DNA of 64,000 nt, taken from NCBI RefSeq assembly GCF_039545095.1, contig NZ_BAABRS010000005.1:62001-126000 (forward strand), in the 5' to 3' direction. This stretch comes from Fodinibius salicampi (lineage in GTDB: Bacteria; Bacteroidota; Rhodothermia; Balneolales; Balneolaceae). Below, in pieces: positions 25,270-34,233 of the stretch (position 1 is the stretch's first letter; every line of letters starts with the position of its first letter). The notes under the pieces were generated by a model. It was not told the origin of the DNA. It made no database searches and worked only from the letters and a program-made list of their open reading frames with translations. The translations under genes and the position numbers were made by a program.

Positions 25270-26619
25270 ATGTTCCAGGATCTCTCTTCAAAATTAGATC
25301 AGGCCTTTCAAAAGCTGAAAGGTGAGGCTAAGATCACCGACGTCAACATTGCGGAGACGGTGAGAGAGATACGTCGTGCTCTGCTGGATGCCGATGTAAA
25401 TTTCGAGGTTGCCAAGCAGTTTACCAACGACATTAAGGATCGGGCAATGGGTGAGGACGTCTTAACAGCCGTCAATCCCGGACAACAATTTACCAAAATT
25501 GTCCATGATGAACTGACTAAAATCCTGGGCCAGGATCGTGTAGGCCTTTCTGTAGCCGACACACCACCCACTGTTATTTTGATTGCCGGCCTGCAAGGTT
25601 CCGGTAAAACAACCTTCAGCGCCAAACTGGCCCGATATCTGAAGCAGGAAAACAATCGTAGTCCTATTTTAGCGGCTGCCGATGTGTATCGACCAGCGGC
25701 CATCAACCAGTTGAAAACACTGGCTGACAGCATTGACGTGCCTGTTTACTCCATTGGCCAAAAAGATGCAGTTCGCGTTGCAAAAGAAGCCGTTTCAATG
25801 GCTAAGAGCCTGGCTTTGGATACTGTTATCATTGATACGGCCGGACGCATGCACGTGGATAAGAAAATGATGAAAGAGGTGGCTGATATTAAAGAAGCGG
25901 TTCAGCCCAATGAAACTCTCTTCATTGTGGATTCCATGACGGGGCAGGATGCCGTCAATACCGCAAAAGAATTTAATGAAACCATCAATTACGATGGTGT
26001 TGTTTTGACCAAGCTTGACGGTGATACCCGCGGCGGGGCGGCCCTTTCGATTAAGAACGTGGTCCAAAAACCGATCAAGTTTGTAAGCACAGGCGAAAAG
26101 CTGGATGCACTTTCACCCTTTTATCCGGAGCGGATGTCGCAACGGATTCTGGGAATGGGCGATGTGGTTTCTCTGGTTGAAAAAGCCCAAAAAGAGTTTG
26201 ATGAAAAAGAAGCCCAAGAGCTACAGAAGAAAATTAAGTCCGACAGTTTTGATCTGGAAGACTTTTACGAACAACTTCAGCAAGTAAAGAAAATGGGCGA
26301 CCTGTCTGACCTGGTGGGCATGATACCGGGTGCAGGACAAGCGCTCCAGGATGCTGACATAGATGACGAATCTTTCAAGCCTATTGAAGCAATAATTTGC
26401 TCAATGACTCCGGAAGAGAAACAAAATCCGGATATTCTGAATGCTACCCGGAAACGACGTATTGCAAAAGGATCCGGAACACGGGTCTCCGATATCAATG
26501 ACTTGATTAAACAGTTTGAGCAAATGAAGAAGATGATGAAGTCATTTTCCGGAATGGGCAAGATGGGCAAATTGATGCAAGGCATGAAGGGAATGAAAGG
26601 AAATTTACCATTTGGATAG
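25270..26619 (+). CDS. ffh: Signal recognition particle protein Ffh (SRP54)
   Basis: A 449-residue GTPase that binds 4.5S RNA and signal peptides and targets nascent membrane proteins to FtsY. Domains in order: helical N domain (about 1-90, with the IRRALLDADVNFEVAK motif), G domain with GLQGSGKTTFSAKLA (P-loop), DTAGRMHVD, TKLDGDTRGGAALS, and FVSTGEKLDAL; then the methionine-rich M domain with GDLSDLVGMIPG and a C-terminal KMMKSFSGMGKMGKLMQGM. One unusual spot is IEAIICSMTPEEK, where the common motif is IEAIINSMTPxER. It leads the operon-like block ffh-rpsP-rimM-trmD-rplS, though a hairpin separates it from rpsP. Confidence 0.98.
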   Translation: MFQDLSSKLDQAFQKLKGEAKITDVNIAETVREIRRALLDADVNFEVAKQFTNDIKDRAMGEDVLTAVNPGQQFTKIVHDELTKILGQDRVGLSVADTPPTVILIAGLQGSGKTTFSAKLARYLKQENNRSPILAAADVYRPAAINQLKTLADSIDVPVYSIGQKDAVRVAKEAVSMAKSLALDTVIIDTAGRMHVDKKMMKEVADIKEAVQPNETLFIVDSMTGQDAVNTAKEFNETINYDGVVLTKLDGDTRGGAALSIKNVVQKPIKFVSTGEKLDALSPFYPERMSQRILGMGDVVSLVEKAQKEFDEKEAQELQKKIKSDSFDLEDFYEQLQQVKKMGDLSDLVGMIPGAGQALQDADIDDESFKPIEAIICSMTPEEKQNPDILNATRKRRIAKGSGTRVSDINDLIKQFEQMKKMMKSFSGMGKMGKLMQGMKGMKGNLPFG

Positions 26620-26626
26620 TTTGAAC

Positions 26627-26669
26627 TGATGTTGTGCGCTGTTTAGCCCAGTCTCAACATCATTGTTTT
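26627..26669 (+). terminator. Weak terminator between ffh and rpsP
   Basis: TGATGTTG and CAACATCA (8 bp) enclose a 20-base loop and are followed by TTGTTTTA. It lies just after the ffh stop. The long loop and interrupted T-run suggest partial termination, so rpsP may be expressed from both its own promoter and read-through. Confidence 0.5.
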
Positions 26670-26737
26670 ATTACAAATATTGCGCAAGATTCCGACAATA
26701 TCCTCTATATAATCAACACAAACTTAAAATTTACAAC

Positions 26738-26744
26738 TAAGGAG
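26738..26744 (+). promoter_or_regulatory. Ribosome binding site fixing the TTG start of rpsP
   Basis: TAAGGAG, a strong Shine-Dalgarno match, sits 8 bases before the TTG at 26753. There is no ATG in frame at the right place, and the S16 N-terminus (LRIRLQRRGRKKRP) begins exactly here, so TTG is the start. Confidence 0.85.
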
Positions 26745-26752
26745 ATAATCCA

Positions 26753-27739
26753 TTGTTAAGAATTAGATTACAACGTAGAGGTCGAAAGAAACGACCAATC
26801 CATCATATTGTAGTGGCAGACAGCCGCAAACCCAGAGATGGACGCATTATTGAAGACTTGGGTCGTTTTGATAACATAACTCCCAACAATCAGCTTGAAT
26901 TAGACAGAGAACGTGCCTTGTACTGGTTAAAAGAAGGGGCACAACCTTCCGACACCGTACGATCCATCTTTAAGGATGAGGGCATAATGTATGAAATGCA
27001 CCTGATTCGTTGGGATAAATCGGAAGAAGAAATTGAAGAAGCGTTAACCGAATGGCGGGAAAAGCGCGAAGAAAAAAAGGACAAAGTCCCTACTCGCAAA
27101 GAACGCCAGAAAGCACTATTGGAAGCCGAAGAAAAGGAATTCCAGAAGCAGCTTAAGAAAAAAGCGGAAGAAGCAGCCCGCGAAAAAGCCAAACAGGAAG
27201 CTCTTGCATCCGAAGAGGATGAAGAAGATGAAGAGCAGGAAGAACAGGCAACAGCGGCAGAAGAAGAATCCGCCAAAGAACCTAAACAAGAAGCCTCCGA
27301 TACCGAAGAAGTAGCAGAAACAAAAGAGGAAGAAGCTACTGAAGAGGCTGAAGTAGAGCCCGAGGAGGAAGTTGAAGCTCAGGAAGAAGAGTCTGACAAG
27401 GACGAATCGGCAGAAGAAGAAATTGAAGCAAAAGAAAAATCCTCTGACGACGAAGGAGAGACCGAGGCTGCAGAAGAACAGGAAGAAGCCAAAGTTCAGG
27501 ATGATGAATCCGAAGAGGACACCGAGGATGAGGTCGAAGAAGTTGAAGCCTCTGATGAAGAAGAAACGGAGGATGAAGAGAAGGCTAAGGAAGTACAAAC
27601 GTCTGACGAAATGTTAGCCAAAGAGGCCATTTCTCATATTGAGAATACTCCGCTGGATGAACTTGAAGGCTTCGTAACAGAAGATGAAGATCGTGTTACT
27701 GTTCGCCGCGCGTGGGACGACAAACACGATGAAGAATAA
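26753..27739 (+). CDS. rpsP: 30S ribosomal protein S16 with a very long acidic C-terminal extension
   Basis: The first 85 or so residues are a normal S16: LRIRLQRRGRKKRPIHHIVV, DSRKPRDGRIIEDLGRFDN, ALYWLKEGAQPSDTVRSI. S16 is a primary binder of 16S rRNA needed for 30S assembly. The protein then continues to 328 residues, about four times the bacterial norm. Residues about 95-150 are a charged K/E/R helix (EERKARQ-like heptads), about 155-285 are almost pure E with A, S and D, and the last 45 (SDEMLAKEAISHIENTPLDE and on) look like an ordinary folded or conserved segment. The DNA shows no break and the frame continues through the whole stretch. Extended S16 tails are known in Bacteroidota relatives; this one is at the extreme end. 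Confidence 0.95.
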   Translation: MLRIRLQRRGRKKRPIHHIVVADSRKPRDGRIIEDLGRFDNITPNNQLELDRERALYWLKEGAQPSDTVRSIFKDEGIMYEMHLIRWDKSEEEIEEALTEWREKREEKKDKVPTRKERQKALLEAEEKEFQKQLKKKAEEAAREKAKQEALASEEDEEDEEQEEQATAAEEESAKEPKQEASDTEEVAETKEEEATEEAEVEPEEEVEAQEEESDKDESAEEEIEAKEKSSDDEGETEAAEEQEEAKVQDDESEEDTEDEVEEVEASDEEETEDEEKAKEVQTSDEMLAKEAISHIENTPLDELEGFVTEDEDRVTVRRAWDDKHDEE

Positions 27740-27805
27740 TTAATTATTAGATACCAAGCTCTTACTAAGCTTTAATAGTTTGGTAGAGCAGTTGGAACAG
27801 ATAAA

Positions 27806-28345
27806 ATGCTGGAATCAATTGAAGACCAGTATCAACGGATCGGCTATATAGCTCGATCTCACGGCGTACAGGGAGAAGTTTTAATAATTCCCGAAATGTA
27901 CGCTCCAACACTTTTTGATACTTTTGATCTGGTTCGTATTGAAAACGCCAGAGGGGATTTAACCCCTGCCCGGATTGAGTCGGTTCGGGTACAGGAAAAA
28001 AATAATCGGCTTTCGTTCTTTGTAAAATTTGAGCACGTAACAGATCGCACACAGGCTGAGCAGCTTAAGCAACATGCCGTATTTGCCGATCGCAAAAAGG
28101 TTGAACCATTTATCGATCGTGAAGAAAGCCCGGTGGATATTCGCTCTTTTACCGTGCAGGTCAATAATTATCGTATTGGCACGGTAAAGAATATCATCGA
28201 TAACCCGGCACATCCTATTTTAGAGGTTGCAATGGATGGTAATGAGAAGCTGCTCATCCCTTATGTGGATGAATATATTACGGCTGTAGATGAAAAAGCA
28301 CAGCAAATTCAATGTCAAAATCTGGACCAGCTAAAAGGTTTATAA
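27806..28345 (+). CDS. rimM: Ribosome maturation factor RimM
   Basis: A 179-residue protein that binds S19 and helps process the 16S rRNA 3' domain. The N-terminal RimM barrel starts YQRIGYIARSHGVQGEVLI, and the C-terminal PRC-barrel has SFTVQVNNYRIGTVKNIIDN and the ending KLLIPYVDEYITAVDEKAQQI. Length and order are typical. It starts 66 bases after rpsP and ends 4 bases before trmD, so it belongs to the rpsP-rimM-trmD-rplS operon. Confidence 0.96.
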   Translation: MLESIEDQYQRIGYIARSHGVQGEVLIIPEMYAPTLFDTFDLVRIENARGDLTPARIESVRVQEKNNRLSFFVKFEHVTDRTQAEQLKQHAVFADRKKVEPFIDREESPVDIRSFTVQVNNYRIGTVKNIIDNPAHPILEVAMDGNEKLLIPYVDEYITAVDEKAQQIQCQNLDQLKGL

Positions 28346-28349
28346 AACC

Positions 28350-29042
28350 ATGCGTATTGATATCATATCAGCCGTACCGCAACTTCTTGAAGGTCCCTTA
28401 AACTACAGTATTGTAGGGAAGGCCCGGGAAGAAGGATTGGTAGATATTTACATCCACGACTTGCGCAATTATTCCACTGATAATCACAATAAGGTGGATG
28501 ACTATCCTTATGGAGGAGGAGCTGGCATGGTACTTACACCACAGCCTATTTTCTCTTGCATAGAGGAATTGCAAGATCAGCGGGAATATGATGAGATTAT
28601 TTTAACGACCCCTAGCGGTACGCCTTTTGAGCAAAAAAAGGCCAATGCCCTTTCGGTCAAAAAAAACCTTATATTCCTTTGCGGTCATTATAAAGGTGTC
28701 GATCAGCGCGTGCGTGATACCTTGATCACCAAAGAGTATAGCATAGGTGACTTTGTACTTTCCGGAGGTGAACTCCCTGCCATGGCAATGGTTGATTCTA
28801 TTGTCCGGCTGCTGCCCGGTGCATTGGGTGACTCAGAAAGCGCATTAACAGATTCCTTCCAAAACGATTTATTGGAAGGGGCTGTTTATACGCGTCCTGC
28901 AGTATTTAAGGGGATGGAAGTGCCCAAGGTGCTTCGCTCCGGTGATCATCAAAAAGTGAAGGAATGGCGATTAAAACAATCGCTTAAGCGTACTCAGGAA
29001 GTACGTCCTGATTTATACAAAAAATTTCGAAATGAACAGTAG
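28350..29042 (+). CDS. trmD: tRNA (guanine-N1)-methyltransferase TrmD
   Basis: A 230-residue SPOUT methyltransferase that makes m1G37 next to the anticodon and prevents +1 frameshifting. Hallmarks: DYPYGGGAGMVLTPQPIF, LTTPSGTPFEQKKA, the trefoil-knot SAM site FLCGHYKGVDQRVRD, and EYSIGDFVLSGGELPAMAM, followed by the TRPAVFKGMEVPKVLRSGDH block. Complete and normal length. It starts 4 bases after rimM and is 12 bases from rplS, so all four genes are one operon. Confidence 0.98.
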   Translation: MRIDIISAVPQLLEGPLNYSIVGKAREEGLVDIYIHDLRNYSTDNHNKVDDYPYGGGAGMVLTPQPIFSCIEELQDQREYDEIILTTPSGTPFEQKKANALSVKKNLIFLCGHYKGVDQRVRDTLITKEYSIGDFVLSGGELPAMAMVDSIVRLLPGALGDSESALTDSFQNDLLEGAVYTRPAVFKGMEVPKVLRSGDHQKVKEWRLKQSLKRTQEVRPDLYKKFRNEQ

Positions 29043-29054
29043 TAAGAATTAATC

Positions 29055-29480
29055 ATGGATAAACTAACACTAGCAGAACAGACCATTATAACGAACGAGT
29101 ATCCCGAGTTTAAAACCGGTGATACCGTAAACGTCCACTACCGTGTTCGCGAAGGAGATAAAGAACGTATTCAGCAATTTGAAGGTATTGTTATTTCCCG
29201 ACGCGGTTCCGGAGCCAATCAAACTTTTATCGTTCGAAAAGTTTCGGCCGGCAATATTGGAGTGGAACGTATATTTCCGCTATTTTCTCCTTTCATTGCA
29301 AAAATAGAGCTCAAAAAACAGGGGGATATTAAACGCTCCAAGCTTTATTATTTGCGTGATCGTCAGGGTAAAGCAGCGCGCGTTAAAGAAAAGGAGCAAA
29401 ACCAAAATGCCGTACGTGAAATCAACCGGCAAGCCGAAGAACGAGCCAAGGCTGAAAAAGAAGAAGACGAAGAGGAGTAG
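29055..29480 (+). CDS. rplS: 50S ribosomal protein L19
   Basis: A 141-residue L19, which sits at the subunit interface of the ribosome. The core is standard: [58 protein letters not shown] and [20 protein letters not shown]. About 25 extra C-terminal residues are acidic and charged ([16 protein letters not shown]), like a small version of the S16 tail in the same operon. It is the last gene of the rpsP-rimM-trmD-rplS operon and is followed within 27 bases by a strong terminator. Confidence 0.98.
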   Translation: MDKLTLAEQTIITNEYPEFKTGDTVNVHYRVREGDKERIQQFEGIVISRRGSGANQTFIVRKVSAGNIGVERIFPLFSPFIAKIELKKQGDIKRSKLYYLRDRQGKAARVKEKEQNQNAVREINRQAEERAKAEKEEDEEE

Positions 29481-29507
29481 TTCTCTTTTTGTAAGAATCT
29501 AACTTAA

Positions 29508-29547
29508 GTGGAGTTCACTTATTCAGTGGACTCCATTTTTCTTTTTT
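29508..29547 (+). terminator. Strong terminator of the rplS operon, lying inside the end of the convergent gene
   Basis: GTGGAGTTCACT and AGTGGACTCCAT form a 12-base stem (two G-U pairs) with a 5-base loop TATTC and then TTTTTCTTTTTT. The hairpin straddles the stop codon (29519-29521) of the minus-strand methyltransferase gene, so the last nine or so codons of that gene are also terminator DNA. Confidence 0.92.
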
Positions 29548-30088
29548 CTGCCTCGTATATCGTCATAGGCGGGATATTACGCCACTCCCACCCTGTCTTC
29601 ACATTTCCAAAAGCTTTTTGAAGCGGTTCTTCAAGATGTCCCGAGGTTTGATAAGCTAAAAAGCGCCCCCCTTCCTTCAATAGATCAACACTTTGCTTGA
29701 GTACTGACTCCCTGGCATCCTCATCCAGAAAAGAAAAAGGAATACCGGATATAATATAATCGATTTTCCCAATCTGATCATCAGGTATCAATTCTTTTGC
29801 ATACTCCACACTGTTATCAAACAGGGTTATCCTGGAATCGTCAATTTCCTTTAACTTACCAAAAAGAATTTCATTTGTTTCAAATAAATAAAGTTTCGAC
29901 CCCGGTGTCATATGCTGTAACAGATACCGTGAAAAAACGCCGGCTCCGGCCCCATATTCCACTATATTTATATCCTGATCAAAATTAATGGGGTTGCATA
30001 CCCGCCGAACACAATACTTGGAGGTTGGCGTTACCGAGGCTACATCTTTATCCTTAAAAAAACTTTTTAAATATGCTAACGTACTCAT
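29519..30088 (-). CDS. SAM-dependent methyltransferase, PmtA/rRNA-dimethylase-like
   Basis: A 189-residue class I methyltransferase. The SAM-binding motif is NIVEYGAGAGVFSRYLLQHM (about residues 39-58), followed by LYLFETNEILFGKL with the acidic residue that binds the ribose, and the catalytic-region motif YIISGIPFSFLDEDAR. This combination is found in a clade annotated as phospholipid N-methyltransferase or rRNA adenine dimethylase-like proteins. The exact substrate (phosphatidylethanolamine or other) cannot be told from sequence. It lies downstream of uvrB on the opposite side of a short hairpin region and shares its 3' end with the rplS terminator. Confidence 0.83.
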   Translation of the reverse strand: MSTLAYLKSFFKDKDVASVTPTSKYCVRRVCNPINFDQDINIVEYGAGAGVFSRYLLQHMTPGSKLYLFETNEILFGKLKEIDDSRITLFDNSVEYAKELIPDDQIGKIDYIISGIPFSFLDEDARESVLKQSVDLLKEGGRFLAYQTSGHLEEPLQKAFGNVKTGWEWRNIPPMTIYEAEKRKMESTE

Positions 30089-30106
30089 TTTTGTTAATGG
30101 TTATCC

Positions 30107-30143
30107 GTTATTGGTTAACTGCTTTTATTTAATAACCAATAAC
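30107..30143. repeat. Inverted repeat between the methyltransferase and uvrB genes
   Basis: GTTATTGGTTA (30107-30117) and TAACCAATAAC (30133-30143) are perfectly complementary over 11 bases with a 15-base AT-rich spacer. It lies between two minus-strand genes (uvrB ends at 30157, the methyltransferase starts at 30088), 14 bases past... its uvrB-proximal end. A weak uvrB terminator or a small interspersed repeat would both fit; there is no long T-run. Confidence 0.5.
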
Positions 30144-30156
30144 AATTAACTGTTCA

Positions 30157-32205
30157 CTAAAGCTCTTCTTTCAGTTGTTCGATTTGATCACGTATGCGTG
30201 CTGCTTCTTCGAACTCCATATTTTTAGCAGCTGTTTTCATTGAATTGTGAAGGTATTCTAAAAACTCCTCCTTGTCATCAAACGTAACCTCCTTCATCGC
30301 AGGATTTGCTTTGTATTTGATCCCTTCCTCGGCCACTTTTATCATCTCCAGAGGCTCCCCGTCTTCCGTATCATCTTCATCCAGATCAAAGTTCTGTGAG
30401 GATATCAAGGCGGGATCGACCAGCGGCTTCAGCTCTTTTTCAATGGTTGTAGGAGTAATACCATGCTCCTCATTATATTCTTTCTGTATCTTGCGGCGTC
30501 TTTCCGTTTCATCAATTACCGTCTGCATGCTGTCTGTGATCTTATCAGCATAAAGGATAGCCTTGCCCTCTACATTTCGGGCAGCGCGACCGATAATCTG
30601 AAACAGGGATGTTTCCGACCGGAGAAATCCCTCCTTATCCGCATCCAAAATAGCAACCAGACTCAATTCCGGAATATCAATTCCTTCTCTCAACAAGTTA
30701 ATTCCTACCAGTACATCAAAATCACCGCGCCTGAATTTAAAAAGTACTTCTACCCGTTCCATAGCGCTGAGTTCACTGTGCATATAGGCAGCAGAAATTC
30801 CCACGCTCTTGAGATACTCGCTAAGCTCCTCACTCAACCGCTTGGTAAGCGTAATACAAAGCACCCGGTGACCCTTTTCAATTCGCTCCTGAATCTGCTC
30901 TAATAAATCATCGATTTGATTATCTACCGGTCGAACTTCTATCTCCGGCTCCATCAAGCCCGTAGGTCGAACAATCTGCTCTACAAATACGCCTCCACTT
31001 TTTTCCAGCTCATAATCGCCCGGGGTTGCGCTCACGAAAATAGCCTGATTCGTAACCTCTTCCCATTCATCAAAGGTGAGCGGCCGGTTATCCAATGCGG
31101 AAGGCAGCCGAAAACCATGTTCCACTAATTCTGTTTTGCGGGATCGATCCCCCCCATACATGGCTGAAACTTGGGGCACCGTCTGGTGACTTTCATCCAC
31201 TACTAATAAGAAATCATCGGGGAAATAATCGAACAGGCAATACGGACGTTCTCCCGGTTTTCGATTACTCAGATATCGCGAATAATTCTCAATACCCGAG
31301 CAATATCCAATTTCCTGCATCATTTCTATATCAAAAAGCGTACGCTGCTCCAGGCGCTTTGCTTCAAGATGTTTGCCCTCATCAGTCAGCGTGCCAATGC
31401 GCCAGTTCAATTCATCCCGGATCTGATCAATAGCTTCTTCCAGCCGGCTTTGAGTAGTCACATAGTGGGAAGCGGGATAAATGTGAAATTCCTGTACCTG
31501 CTCAATCACATTTCCTGAATCGGTATCCACAATTTCCATCTTTTCAATCTCATCGCCCCAGAATGAAATCCGCAAGCCATCTTCCGCATAAGCAGGATAC
31601 AGATCCACTACGTCGCCGCGCACACGGAAGGTCCCCCGGCTAAATTCCCGATCATTGCGCGTATAATGCAGATCTACCAGATCATACAACAGCTTATTGC
31701 GGGGGATTTCCATCCCCTGCTTGAGCTTAATAATTAGTTTCTCATACTCAGAGGGAGATCCAATTCCATAGATGCAGCTTACAGAAGAGACAATAATTAC
31801 ATCACGCCGTCCGGACAAAAGCGAACTGGTTGCCCGTAACCGCAAGCGCTGAATTTCATCATTTATGGAAAGGTCTTTTTCAATATACTTGTCCTGCGTA
31901 GACAAATAAGCTTCCGGTTGATAGTAATCATAATAGGAAATAAAAAATTCAACCCGGTTATTCGGAAAAAAATCGCTTAACTCTCGATAAAGCTGGGCGG
32001 CCAATGTCTTATTGTGACTCATTACTAGGGTAGGACGCTCAACCTGGTCAATGACATCGGCGATTGTTCGCGTCTTTCCGGAACCGGTAATACCTAAAAG
32101 CGTCTGATATTTATCACCACTTTCTACTCCTTCTACCAGTTCTTCTATTGCATTCGGCTGGTCACCAGCCGGTGGCCATGGAGATTGTAAATCAAATTCA
32201 GACAT
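30157..32205 (-). CDS. uvrB: Excinuclease ABC subunit B
   Basis: A 682-residue helicase-like damage-verification subunit of nucleotide excision repair. Motifs in order: [17 protein letters not shown] (Walker A, about residues 37-52), [15 protein letters not shown], the beta-hairpin region with [47 protein letters not shown] (DEAD-like box), SATPGDYEL, and helicase motifs V/VI with [26 protein letters not shown] (split) and QIIGRAARN. The C-terminal UVR motif ([20 protein letters not shown]) that binds UvrC is intact. Complete, single gene; uvrA and uvrC are not in the window. Confidence 0.98.
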   Translation of the reverse strand: MSEFDLQSPWPPAGDQPNAIEELVEGVESGDKYQTLLGITGSGKTRTIADVIDQVERPTLVMSHNKTLAAQLYRELSDFFPNNRVEFFISYYDYYQPEAYLSTQDKYIEKDLSINDEIQRLRLRATSSLLSGRRDVIIVSSVSCIYGIGSPSEYEKLIIKLKQGMEIPRNKLLYDLVDLHYTRNDREFSRGTFRVRGDVVDLYPAYAEDGLRISFWGDEIEKMEIVDTDSGNVIEQVQEFHIYPASHYVTTQSRLEEAIDQIRDELNWRIGTLTDEGKHLEAKRLEQRTLFDIEMMQEIGYCSGIENYSRYLSNRKPGERPYCLFDYFPDDFLLVVDESHQTVPQVSAMYGGDRSRKTELVEHGFRLPSALDNRPLTFDEWEEVTNQAIFVSATPGDYELEKSGGVFVEQIVRPTGLMEPEIEVRPVDNQIDDLLEQIQERIEKGHRVLCITLTKRLSEELSEYLKSVGISAAYMHSELSAMERVEVLFKFRRGDFDVLVGINLLREGIDIPELSLVAILDADKEGFLRSETSLFQIIGRAARNVEGKAILYADKITDSMQTVIDETERRRKIQKEYNEEHGITPTTIEKELKPLVDPALISSQNFDLDEDDTEDGEPLEMIKVAEEGIKYKANPAMKEVTFDDKEEFLEYLHNSMKTAAKNMEFEEAARIRDQIEQLKEEL

Positions 32206-32434
32206 GTGATAAATCTATTTTTCCTGTTATAAACCTGCAGGATTTAGTTTTAAAAAGCTTGTTATCTTAACATAATCATGCTTGGTTTCAGCTTTCAACT
32301 TCATCCTTTAATAAAACAAAAATACCGCATAATCATTCTGTTAAAATCCCATTTTTTTAGGGCAATTGATAGTAAAGCTTTAATTTAAGGGCGCAATCTT
32401 TTTTAACAGGTTTTAGATATTATATAATCCGCAA

Positions 32435-33568
32435 ATGACTAAAGAAGAAAAGAAATTAGGTCCCCAACGTAACCGAATCGACGAAATTGATCGTCAACTC
32501 CTGGATCTGCTCTCGGAACGCAGCAGCATAGTTAATGAAGTAATTGAAAAGAAAATACAAAACCGCTTACCCATTTTTGCCCCCAAGCGTGAGGATGATA
32601 AAACAGAAAAATTCCGCCAGATGGCCAAAGAACGGGAACTTGATGCCGACTGGGCCGAAGATTTCCTGCGGATGATCATGGCCTCCTCGCGGGCCAGTCA
32701 ATCATCCAATGAATTTCCACGGGCTACCGAAGAACCGAAGAACATTCTTCTGGTTGGGGCCCGTGGCGGAATGGGCAGCTTATATTCAAAAATCATTAAG
32801 CAATCTGGCCATAATGTCTTTGAAATTGACAAGCACAACTGGTACGAACTTGAAGCCATGGCTCCCAAACTGGATTTGGCTATTGTTACTGTTCCTATTA
32901 ATGCTACGGTAGATGTCATTAACAGGCTGGCCCCCAAATTAAAAAAAGAAACTATCCTCGCTGATTTTACCAGTAACAAGACCACTCCCATAGAAGCGAT
33001 GGAGGAAGCCCACGATGGCCCTGTACTTGGCCTTCACCCCATGCACGGCCCTGATGTTAACAACCTGTCCAAGCAGCTGATGGTGGCCTGTGCTGTACGT
33101 GATGCCGATGCCTCTCGCTGGGTTATCGAGCAATCTAAATTATGGGGAATGCGCGTTGTGGAAGCTGATCCTCAAAAACATGATCACGTTATGCACTTGG
33201 TTCAGGGACTTCGCCACTTCGTTGCCCTATTACACGGCTCTTTTATGAAAACATACGATCTGGATCCCCGTGATATTCTGGATTATTCAAGTCCTGTCTA
33301 CCGCGGTGAACTTATGATGACCGGACGTATTTTTGCACAAAGTGCCGAATTATATGCCGATATTGTATTTGCCAACGAAGAGCGACGGGAACTGCTTCTT
33401 AATTTTATTGAACATAATGATCGTTTAGCTAATATGGTCAAGAATGATGACAAAGAAGGTTTTATTAAAGAATTTGAAGCCGTAACCGACTTCTTTGGCA
33501 GTTTCGCTTACCAAGCACTCGAAGAAAGTGGCTATCTTATAGATAGGCTGACCGATCGCTTTGCCTGA
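32435..33568 (+). CDS. tyrA: Bifunctional chorismate mutase / prephenate dehydrogenase
   Basis: A 377-residue fusion for tyrosine synthesis. The first 90 residues are an AroQ-type chorismate mutase helix bundle (RIDEIDRQLLDLLSERSSIV, EVIEKKIQNRLPIFAPKRED) followed by a prephenate dehydrogenase with the NAD loop LLVGARGGMGSLYSKIIKQSG (split), the substrate histidine in LGLHPMHGPDV, and DPQKHDHVMHLVQGLRHF. The layout equals the T-protein of enteric bacteria (373 residues). The fused form converts chorismate to 4-hydroxyphenylpyruvate without releasing prephenate. No aro gene is adjacent. It is followed after 51 bases by two outer-membrane barrel genes. Confidence 0.95.
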   Translation: MTKEEKKLGPQRNRIDEIDRQLLDLLSERSSIVNEVIEKKIQNRLPIFAPKREDDKTEKFRQMAKERELDADWAEDFLRMIMASSRASQSSNEFPRATEEPKNILLVGARGGMGSLYSKIIKQSGHNVFEIDKHNWYELEAMAPKLDLAIVTVPINATVDVINRLAPKLKKETILADFTSNKTTPIEAMEEAHDGPVLGLHPMHGPDVNNLSKQLMVACAVRDADASRWVIEQSKLWGMRVVEADPQKHDHVMHLVQGLRHFVALLHGSFMKTYDLDPRDILDYSSPVYRGELMMTGRIFAQSAELYADIVFANEERRELLLNFIEHNDRLANMVKNDDKEGFIKEFEAVTDFFGSFAYQALEESGYLIDRLTDRFA

Positions 33569-33618
33569 TGCTGTTCCTCTTTGATAAAATTGGTTTCTAA
33601 ACAGTAAATCATTGTCGT

Positions 33619-34233
33619 ATGATGAAAAAAGGCTTACTTTTTCTATTTGTGCTTTGGATTGGATTAGGATATATCGTCCAAGCCCAAAGTACGTATGATA
33701 GTATTACTCTTGATGGAAGCAGTGCTCTTCCGCTTTTAGAAAACAATTTCACCCAAAACTGGAATATATCACCTGCTGCCCATCTTGGGATGAGAGTCAA
33801 ATATCATTTAGGGAGTATACAATTGGGTATACGATATAACCGCTATAGTTCAGGAAATCCAGTCTACGAAGATGGCAGTTTTGACTCATATTTTATTTAT
33901 GTGGGCTGGGAATATCCATTTTCTTTTTCCAACCGTTTATCCTTTGCCCCAGGATTACGATTTGGTAATAATTATATGGCCTTTGACAATCCGGCAACAT
34001 ATCCGGCTACGGGTGTCTGGGGGGAATATATATTCGACCCCCATGAAAGCGAGTTTGCTTATGAGCTTTTCGGCAGACTGGAATACTCTTTTACCAAAAA
34101 TCCATGGAGCCTGCACTCGACTTTTTCTTACAATCGCACCCTCACCTATCATCCAATGCCGGTGTCTATGCTTTCATTCGGTATTAGTCGCTCTTTTGCC
34201 ACTCCTTCCTGGCTTAAATCTTTTTTCAAATGA
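33619..34233 (+). CDS. Small outer-membrane beta-barrel protein of unknown function
   Basis: A 204-residue protein with a signal peptide (about 22 residues, ending VQAQS). The mature part shows the alternating hydrophobic pattern and aromatic girdles of an eight-stranded barrel (HLGMRVKYHLGSIQLGIRYNR; FDSYFIYVGWEYPFSFSNRL; FAPGLRFGNNYMAF). There is no catalytic motif. Its stop overlaps the start of the next gene by 4 bases, so the two are translationally coupled and probably work together. Relationship to named families is not recognised. Confidence 0.75.
   Translation: MMKKGLLFLFVLWIGLGYIVQAQSTYDSITLDGSSALPLLENNFTQNWNISPAAHLGMRVKYHLGSIQLGIRYNRYSSGNPVYEDGSFDSYFIYVGWEYPFSFSNRLSFAPGLRFGNNYMAFDNPATYPATGVWGEYIFDPHESEFAYELFGRLEYSFTKNPWSLHSTFSYNRTLTYHPMPVSMLSFGISRSFATPSWLKSFFK

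Noticed and set aside
27116..27598. Hydrophobic minus-strand frame of 160 codons over rpsP
   Set aside because: Antisense of the Glu-rich tail (GAA/GAG give TTC/CTC), so a Phe/Leu-rich shadow.
30107..30143. Inverted repeat as a miniature transposable element
   Set aside because: No target-site duplication and no second copy in the window; a weak uvrB terminator is simpler.
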